Part shown: piece by piece, positions 59,592 to 64,000 of the stretch | How the letters are laid out: every line of letters starts with the position of its first letter | How positions within the stretch are numbered: position 1 is the first letter of the stretch | DNA from: Deinococcus aquiradiocola | GTDB taxonomy: Bacteria; Deinococcota; Deinococci; Deinococcales; Deinococcaceae | NCBI RefSeq assembly: GCF_014646915.1 | Contig: NZ_BMOE01000012.1 | Location: 1 to 64,000, forward strand | Reading direction: 5' to 3' | Length of the DNA: 64,000 nt | Notes under the pieces: model-generated | What the model was told of the DNA's origin: nothing | The model's input: only the letters and a program-made list of their open reading frames with translations | The model's database searches: none | Program-made: the position numbers and the translations under genes

Positions 59592-60977
59592 ATGACGGCT
59601 GTCCTGTCCGGTGCGCGCGGGTCGTGGGTGTCGTGGCTGCCGGTGCTGCTGCCGTTCGTGGCGCTGGGGGCGCTGCCGTGGACGGTGTGCCTGGCCCTGA
59701 GCGTGGCGCTGGCCGTGTCGCGCGTCAACGAGGACGCGGAGGCACTGGGCGGGGCGCTCGTGCTGCTGGCCGCGACCGCCGCGACGCTGCCGGTGCTGTT
59801 CGGCACGTCGCCCGACCGGTTGCCGCGCGCCGGGGAGTGGTTCGTGGCGGGCGCGCTGCTGGGCGGCGCGGCCCTGTGGTCCATGCGGCGCATGGCGGTC
59901 GGGGAGCGGCGGGCGCTGCTGCCGGGCCTGCTGGTGCTGCTGGTGTGGCCGAGCGTGCCGGGCCTGCTGGCGTTCGTGCTCTCGGCGCTCGGCATGGGCG
60001 GCGGGCGGGGCAGCGTGACGCGCTCCCTGTGGCCAGCGCGCCGCGTGACGGGTCCGGTGCTGGTCCTGCTGGCCGTGGTGGGCGTGGCGGGCGCGCTGCT
60101 GGCGGGCGTGCTGCCCGGCCCGCCGCCCGCCCTGAGCGCCGGGAGCACCGTGCGGCTGCCGCCCGCGCCCGCAGGCGCCCGGACGCAGGCCGCACCGCAG
60201 GAGCGTGCCCCCGCACCCATCACCCGGGCCGCCAGGTCCGGTGGAGCAGCCCGCCGCCCGATGCCGGAGGAGCTGCCGCTGCTGCGCGCGCTGGTCCCGG
60301 TGAGTGGCCTGCTGGCGGCGGTGTGCCTGGTGCTGCTGACGCAGCGGGCGCGCGTGAAGCGCGGCGGGCGGCGCAGCACGTGGCTGGACGCGGCCGCGCT
60401 CCTGGGCCTGCTCGGCGCGCTCCTGATGGTGGGCGTGTACGGGGCGGGCACACGGTCCGGCACGCTGGCCGCCCCTCCCGGCGCGCAGGCCGGGCAGGAC
60501 CCGGCGGGCCGGGCACACACCAGGGAGCAGGCTTCCGCAGGGCAGGACGGGGCCGCGCGCCTGAATCCCGCGGTGCTGCTCATGAACGTGGGGATCGTGG
60601 CGTCGGCGGTGTTCCTGGCGGCGGCGACCCTGTACCTGCTGCACGACGCGCACCTGAACCGCGCCTCCCGCAGTTCGGCCGTGCCGGACGGCATGCCCGC
60701 CGGGGGCAGCGCGCCGCCGCTGCCGCCACTGCACCGGGTGCGGCTGGCGTGGCGGGCGCTGGAGGACGCGCTGGGCGAGGTGGGCCTGCCGCGCCTGCCG
60801 AGCGAGACGCCGCACGAGTACGCGCGGCGCGTGACGGTCCGGCACCCGGACCTGTCCGGACCGCTCTCGACGCTGGCGGCCCTGTACGCGCCCGTGCGGT
60901 ACGGCGGGCAGCTCAGCGAGCGCGACGCGGGCACGGCCGAGGAGGCGGTGAGCGCCGTGCGGCACGCCCTCCCCTGA
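59592..60977 (+). CDS. Membrane protein with C-terminal DUF4129 domain
   Basis: 461 residues from ATG 59592; a long open frame upstream is not coding. At least five hydrophobic segments in the first ~350 residues are broken by an Ala/Pro/Arg-rich loop (~175-225). The C-terminal cytoplasmic domain, with LPSETPHEYARRVTVRHPDLSGPLSTLAALYAPVRYGGQL, matches DUF4129. It is first gene of an operon with moxR and a DUF58 gene, a combination common in bacteria and thought to support assembly or maturation of surface or enzyme complexes. Confidence 0.88.
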   Translation: MTAVLSGARGSWVSWLPVLLPFVALGALPWTVCLALSVALAVSRVNEDAEALGGALVLLAATAATLPVLFGTSPDRLPRAGEWFVAGALLGGAALWSMRRMAVGERRALLPGLLVLLVWPSVPGLLAFVLSALGMGGGRGSVTRSLWPARRVTGPVLVLLAVVGVAGALLAGVLPGPPPALSAGSTVRLPPAPAGARTQAAPQERAPAPITRAARSGGAARRPMPEELPLLRALVPVSGLLAAVCLVLLTQRARVKRGGRRSTWLDAAALLGLLGALLMVGVYGAGTRSGTLAAPPGAQAGQDPAGRAHTREQASAGQDGAARLNPAVLLMNVGIVASAVFLAAATLYLLHDAHLNRASRSSAVPDGMPAGGSAPPLPPLHRVRLAWRALEDALGEVGLPRLPSETPHEYARRVTVRHPDLSGPLSTLAALYAPVRYGGQLSERDAGTAEEAVSAVRHALP

Positions 60978-61050
60978 CCGTCCACGCTCCCCGCCGCCCC
61001 TCCCCTGCCCCGTCCCTGCCCTCATTCCTGACCGTTCCCCCGGAGTTCCC

Positions 61051-62073
61051 ATGACGCAGTCTGACCTGACCCCGCACGCCCAGCACCCCGCCAGCCCGCA
61101 CCCTTCCGCCCGGGCGACCTTTCAGGAGCGCGTGCTGCGCAACGTCTCGACCGTCCTCGTCGGCAAGGAGGGCGTGACGCGCCTCGCGCTGGCAGGCATC
61201 CTGGCGGGCGGGCACATCCTGCTGGAGGACGCGCCCGGCACCGGCAAGACCATGCTGGCCCGCGCGCTCGCCGTGTCGCTCGGGCTGGGCTTCAAGCGCG
61301 TGCAGTTCACGCCGGACCTCCTCCCGAGCGACGTGACGGGCGTGAGCGTGTACCAGGACGGACGGTTCGTGTTCGTGCCCGGCCCGATCTTCACGGGCGT
61401 GCTGCTGGCCGACGAGATCAACCGCGCCACCCCCAAGACGCAGTCGGCGCTGCTGGAAGCGATGGGGGAAGGGCAGGTGTCGGAGAGCGGCGTGACGCAC
61501 ACCCTCCCGCAGCCGTTCGTGGTGGTCGCCACGCAGAACCCCATCGAGTTCGAGGGCACGTACCGCCTGCCGGAAGCGCAGCTGGACCGCTTCCTGCTGC
61601 GCCTGTCGGTCGGGTACCCGTCGCAGGACGACGAGGCGCAGATGCTGGCACGGTTGCAGGAACGCCACCCCATCGGCACGCTGCAGGCCGTCGCGGGACC
61701 GCAGGACCTGCTGCAGGCCCGCGCCCGCGTGCGCGGCGTGCGCGTCGCGCCTGAACTGCGCTCGTACATCGCGGGCCTCACCGCGCGCACGCGGCAGCAC
61801 CCGCAGGTGGCGCTGGGCGGCGGGCCGCGCGCCAGCCTCGCGCTTCAGGCGGTCGCGCAGGCGCTCGCGCTGCTGGACGGGCGGGACTTCGTGACGCCCG
61901 ACGACCTGAAACTCGCCGCGCCCGCCGTGCTCGCGCACCGCCTGAGCCTGCACACCGAGGCGCGCCTGACGGGCGTGCGCCCGGAAGACGTGGTCGCGCA
62001 GGTCCTCATGGACCTGCCGGTCCCGGTCGAGTCGCCCGTCCCCGCCGCCCCGGCGGGCGGGCCGCTCCCTTGA
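61051..62073 (+). CDS. MoxR-type AAA+ ATPase
   Basis: 340 residues. N-terminal ~25 residues are Pro/His/Ala-rich. ATPase motifs are the P-loop LLEDAPGTGKTMLARALA, the MoxR hallmark PDLLPSDVTGVSVY, Walker B VLLADEINRATPKTQSALLEAMGEGQV, sensor 1 ATQNPIEFEGTYRLPEAQLDRFLL and sensor 2 GGGPRASLAL. MoxR ATPases work as chaperones with VWA/DUF58 proteins. The DUF58 gene starts within its stop codon (TTGA). Confidence 0.94.
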   Translation: MTQSDLTPHAQHPASPHPSARATFQERVLRNVSTVLVGKEGVTRLALAGILAGGHILLEDAPGTGKTMLARALAVSLGLGFKRVQFTPDLLPSDVTGVSVYQDGRFVFVPGPIFTGVLLADEINRATPKTQSALLEAMGEGQVSESGVTHTLPQPFVVVATQNPIEFEGTYRLPEAQLDRFLLRLSVGYPSQDDEAQMLARLQERHPIGTLQAVAGPQDLLQARARVRGVRVAPELRSYIAGLTARTRQHPQVALGGGPRASLALQAVAQALALLDGRDFVTPDDLKLAAPAVLAHRLSLHTEARLTGVRPEDVVAQVLMDLPVPVESPVPAAPAGGPLP

Positions 62074-63188
62074 GCGCGCTCGGGCTGGGCTTCGCGCTGC
62101 TGCTGCTGCTGCTCGTGTGGGGCACGTGGAGCGCCTGGCGGATCCCGCCGCACGTCACCCTGCGGCGCGACCTGCCGGGCCAGGGCTTCGCGGACGACCG
62201 CGTGCCGCTCACCACGCACCTCACGGTGCGCGCCGCCCTCCCCACCCGCGTGCGCCTGGAGGACCCCGCGCCGCTCACGGTGGTGCCGGACGTGCCGTTC
62301 AGCGCGGGCGGCCTGGTGTGGGGCGAGACGAGCACGGTCTTCCCGACGGAACTGACCCTCAACCGGCGCGGCGTGTACCGCTGGGAGGGCGCGCGCCTGC
62401 AGTGGGCGGACCCGTTCGGGCTGTTCTGGCGCAGCGTGACGCTCCCGCACCCCACCACGCTGGAGGTGTACCCTGGCACGCACGGCCTGCGCCTCCCGAA
62501 CCTGCTGCGCCCCCTGCTGTCCGAGGGGACGCTCACACGCACGCTGGGCCTGGACGACCCCATCAGCCTGCGCGGCGCGCGACCGTACCTGCCGGGAGAC
62601 CCGCCGGGCCGCGTGCACTGGCGACTGTCGGCCCGGACGGGCGACCTGATGGTGCGCGAACTGGAACGCACCGCGTCCAGCAGCCTGCACCTGCACCTCG
62701 ACACCTGCGGTTCGGGCGTGTACGTGGAGAGCGCCGTGCGGCTCGCGGCGAGCCTCGTGCAGGAGGCGCTCACGCTGCACCTGCCGGTCGCGGTGAGCAG
62801 CGGGGACCGTGCAGGCAGCAGTCCGTCCGGCAGCACGCCCGAAGCGCTCCGGCACGCGCTGAGGGTGCTGGCCGAGGTGCGCGCCACGTCCGGGCCGCCC
62901 GCAGCGCTCGCCCTGCCGCGCGCGGGCAGCAACCTGATCGTCGTCACGCAGAGTGCGCACCCGGACCTGCTCGCTGCGGCCGTGCGTGCCCGCGCCCGCG
63001 CGAGCCGCGTGGTGATCGTGGCGGTACCGGAGGGCTTCTACCTGGAGCCGGGCGAGTCGCCCCGGCGGCAGTGGGTGGGCCTGCCCGACACGGTCCGCGA
63101 ACTGGAACGCCAGGCGGGCATCCTGGCGGGCGCGGGCGTGCTGGTGTACGTGCTGCGCGGCGACATGAGCGTCCTGCGGCTCGGGTAG
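62070..63188 (+). CDS. DUF58 domain protein (MoxR partner)
   Basis: 372 residues, TTG start overlapping the moxR stop. A single N-terminal hydrophobic segment (ALGLGFALLLLLLVWGTWSAW) may anchor it. FPTELTLNRRGVYRWEGARLQWADPFGLFWRS and the DUF58 core RPYLPGDPPGRVHWRLSARTGDLMVREL are clear. After it comes a VWA-like fold (LHLHLDTCGSGVYVESAVRLAASL), but the MIDAS Ser residues are not conserved. The partner of the MoxR ATPase encoded upstream. Confidence 0.92.
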   Translation: MSALGLGFALLLLLLVWGTWSAWRIPPHVTLRRDLPGQGFADDRVPLTTHLTVRAALPTRVRLEDPAPLTVVPDVPFSAGGLVWGETSTVFPTELTLNRRGVYRWEGARLQWADPFGLFWRSVTLPHPTTLEVYPGTHGLRLPNLLRPLLSEGTLTRTLGLDDPISLRGARPYLPGDPPGRVHWRLSARTGDLMVRELERTASSSLHLHLDTCGSGVYVESAVRLAASLVQEALTLHLPVAVSSGDRAGSSPSGSTPEALRHALRVLAEVRATSGPPAALALPRAGSNLIVVTQSAHPDLLAAAVRARARASRVVIVAVPEGFYLEPGESPRRQWVGLPDTVRELERQAGILAGAGVLVYVLRGDMSVLRLG

Positions 63189-63257
63189 GGGCCGCGCGGA
63201 CGGCGGGCCGTAAACGTTTCTTGCGGCGCCGTTCACGCAGGGACTCGCCCGGCAGGT

Positions 63258-63263
63258 TAGCGT
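63258..63263 (+). promoter_or_regulatory. Leaderless -10 box (TAGCGT) of the small acidic-protein gene
   Basis: TANNNT hexamer five bases before ATG 63269. Confidence 0.5.
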
Positions 63264-63268
63264 CAGGT

Positions 63269-63493
63269 ATGAGCGATACCGAACGCACGCAGCAGACGAT
63301 CCCCGAGACCGCCGAACCCCAGCGTCAGGGCCAGCAGCAGGACGTGAACGTGCCGGAGGAGACGCCGAACCTGCAGTCCGCGCCCGAAACGGCGCAGAAC
63401 CGCGGCGAGGACGCCCTCGACGTGGCGCTGCAGGGCAGCATGATCACCAGCGATCCGCCCAGCAGCCTGATGCCCGAAGACGGCGAGGAGTAA
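63269..63493 (+). CDS. Small acidic, disordered protein (hypothetical)
   Basis: 74 residues, rich in Gln, Glu, Pro and Ser (TQQTIPETAEPQRQGQQQ) with an acidic C-terminus (MPEDGEE). No hydrophobic core, so probably intrinsically disordered. ATG 63269 has TAGCGT five bases upstream, supporting real expression. Followed by a strong bidirectional hairpin. Function unknown. Confidence 0.65.
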   Translation: MSDTERTQQTIPETAEPQRQGQQQDVNVPEETPNLQSAPETAQNRGEDALDVALQGSMITSDPPSSLMPEDGEE

Positions 63494-63549
63494 TCCAGCC
63501 GACCCCCGACATGCGTGAGTGAAGCGCGCGCCGGGGCAGCGTCCAGCAG

Positions 63550-63580
63550 AGCGCGGCGACCCTTCAGTGGTCGCCGCGCT
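63550..63580. terminator. Bidirectional 12-bp hairpin
   Basis: AGCGCGGCGACC and GGTCGCCGCGCT around a seven-base loop, between the convergent small acidic-protein gene and the phosphodiester glycosidase-family gene. Confidence 0.7.
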
Positions 63581-63596
63581 TCCTGCTGCCGCCCGT

Positions 63597-64000
63597 TCAG
63601 CGGCTCCGGGACGCGCCTTTCTGCGCGGTGGGTTTCGGGACGAACACGAGGGCGTTGGGGACGCTGCGGCTCCAGACGGTGTTCAGGTACCCGCCCGCGT
63701 TCAGGTAGCCGCCCGTGACGTACACGGTGGCGCTGCTGCCGCTGTCGAGGCGCATGGCGCTGCTCACGCCGGCGTTCAGCAGGGCGCGCGCGAAGTCGCC
63801 CGGCGTGCCGCTGCTCAGGAACGCGATGCCGCTCTGCGTGCCGACCGTCACGAAGGCCACCTGCCGGGTGGCGCGCCAGATGCCGCCGGACGTGTCGAAG
63901 CCCTCACGGACGGGATCCAGCACGAGTTTCCCGGCGGACACCAGCAGCGGCCCGGCGGCGAGCGCCTCCTGCATGCCGTCCCAGCCGGGCGTCTGCCAGT
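63597..64000 (-). CDS. Phosphodiester glycosidase family protein (5' part outside window)
   Basis: The frame is open through the right edge (WQTPGWDG precedes [16 protein letters not shown]), so the N-terminus is missing. The visible 134 residues contain [76 protein letters not shown] and [12 protein letters not shown], matching the C-terminal half of the NAGPA/phosphodiester glycosidase domain (GPLLV, DGG/DSGSSA, R-VPNAL). Such proteins are usually secreted and act on cell-wall or exopolysaccharide phosphodiesters. Ends in a basic tail. Confidence 0.85.
   Translation of the reverse strand, partial: WQTPGWDGMQEALAAGPLLVSAGKLVLDPVREGFDTSGGIWRATRQVAFVTVGTQSGIAFLSSGTPGDFARALLNAGVSSAMRLDSGSSATVYVTGGYLNAGGYLNTVWSRSVPNALVFVPKPTAQKGASRSR

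Overview
The window looks like a chromosome segment of a Deinococcus species. It has very high GC, a futalosine-pathway mqnC, a MazG-like protein strongly reminiscent of D. radiodurans DR2231, and a recurring TANNNT box 5 to 7 bases before start codons, the signature of leaderless transcripts that are common in this genus. I count about 50 protein genes, one tRNA, and several regulatory sites and terminators. Most very long open frames on the strand opposite these genes are arginine/histidine/alanine-rich artefacts of GC-rich DNA and are left out.

Layout. 1-15.6 kb (minus): four secreted or surface proteins in a row. Two are DUF11 paralogues, one carries Ig-like repeats and a C-terminal beta-barrel, and one is a giant, incomplete protein with DUF11, beta-helix and CshA-like repeats. 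16-23.5 kb: housekeeping genes, namely a VWA protein, an M42 peptidase, a GGDEF protein, a small membrane protein, tRNA-Lys, folC and purEK. 23.5-26.06 kb: a sharply AT-rich two-gene island (Orc/Cdc6-like ATPase plus a HEPN-like partner) with a large inverted-repeat structure upstream, lodged between the 3' ends of purK and ruvC. 26-31 kb: ruvC, a peptide/oligopeptide ABC uptake operon and a glutaredoxin. 31-32 kb: infC with an unusual start region. 32-44 kb: fatty-acid and acyl-CoA metabolism (MaoC, thioesterase, SDR, hydrolases, acyl-CoA dehydrogenase, thiolase, FadB-type protein, quinone oxidoreductase), with two small secreted-protein genes embedded in one operon. 44.3-49.5 kb: DoxX protein and the complete pstSCAB-phoU phosphate operon, with an 11-bp-phased Pho-box-like array before pstS. 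49.6-59.4 kb: MBL hydrolase, M20 amidohydrolase, DR2231-like pyrophosphatase, MFS transporter and LacI regulator around a shared operator, galE, a lipase-like protein and mqnC. 59.6-63.2 kb: a DUF4129-MoxR-DUF58 operon. The last gene (phosphodiester glycosidase family) runs off the right edge.

The most interesting signals are: (1) the AT-rich ATPase plus HEPN-like island with its upstream structured element, a plausible undescribed defence system; (2) a family of three short inverted-repeat elements (125-165 bp), each placed so that its 3-bp flank is exactly the stop codon of a neighbouring gene; (3) five TGAC-type heptamers at exact 11-bp spacing before pstS; and (4) two copies of a 15-bp FadR-like operator. 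All homology statements rest on recognising motifs by eye and on recall; no database search was run.
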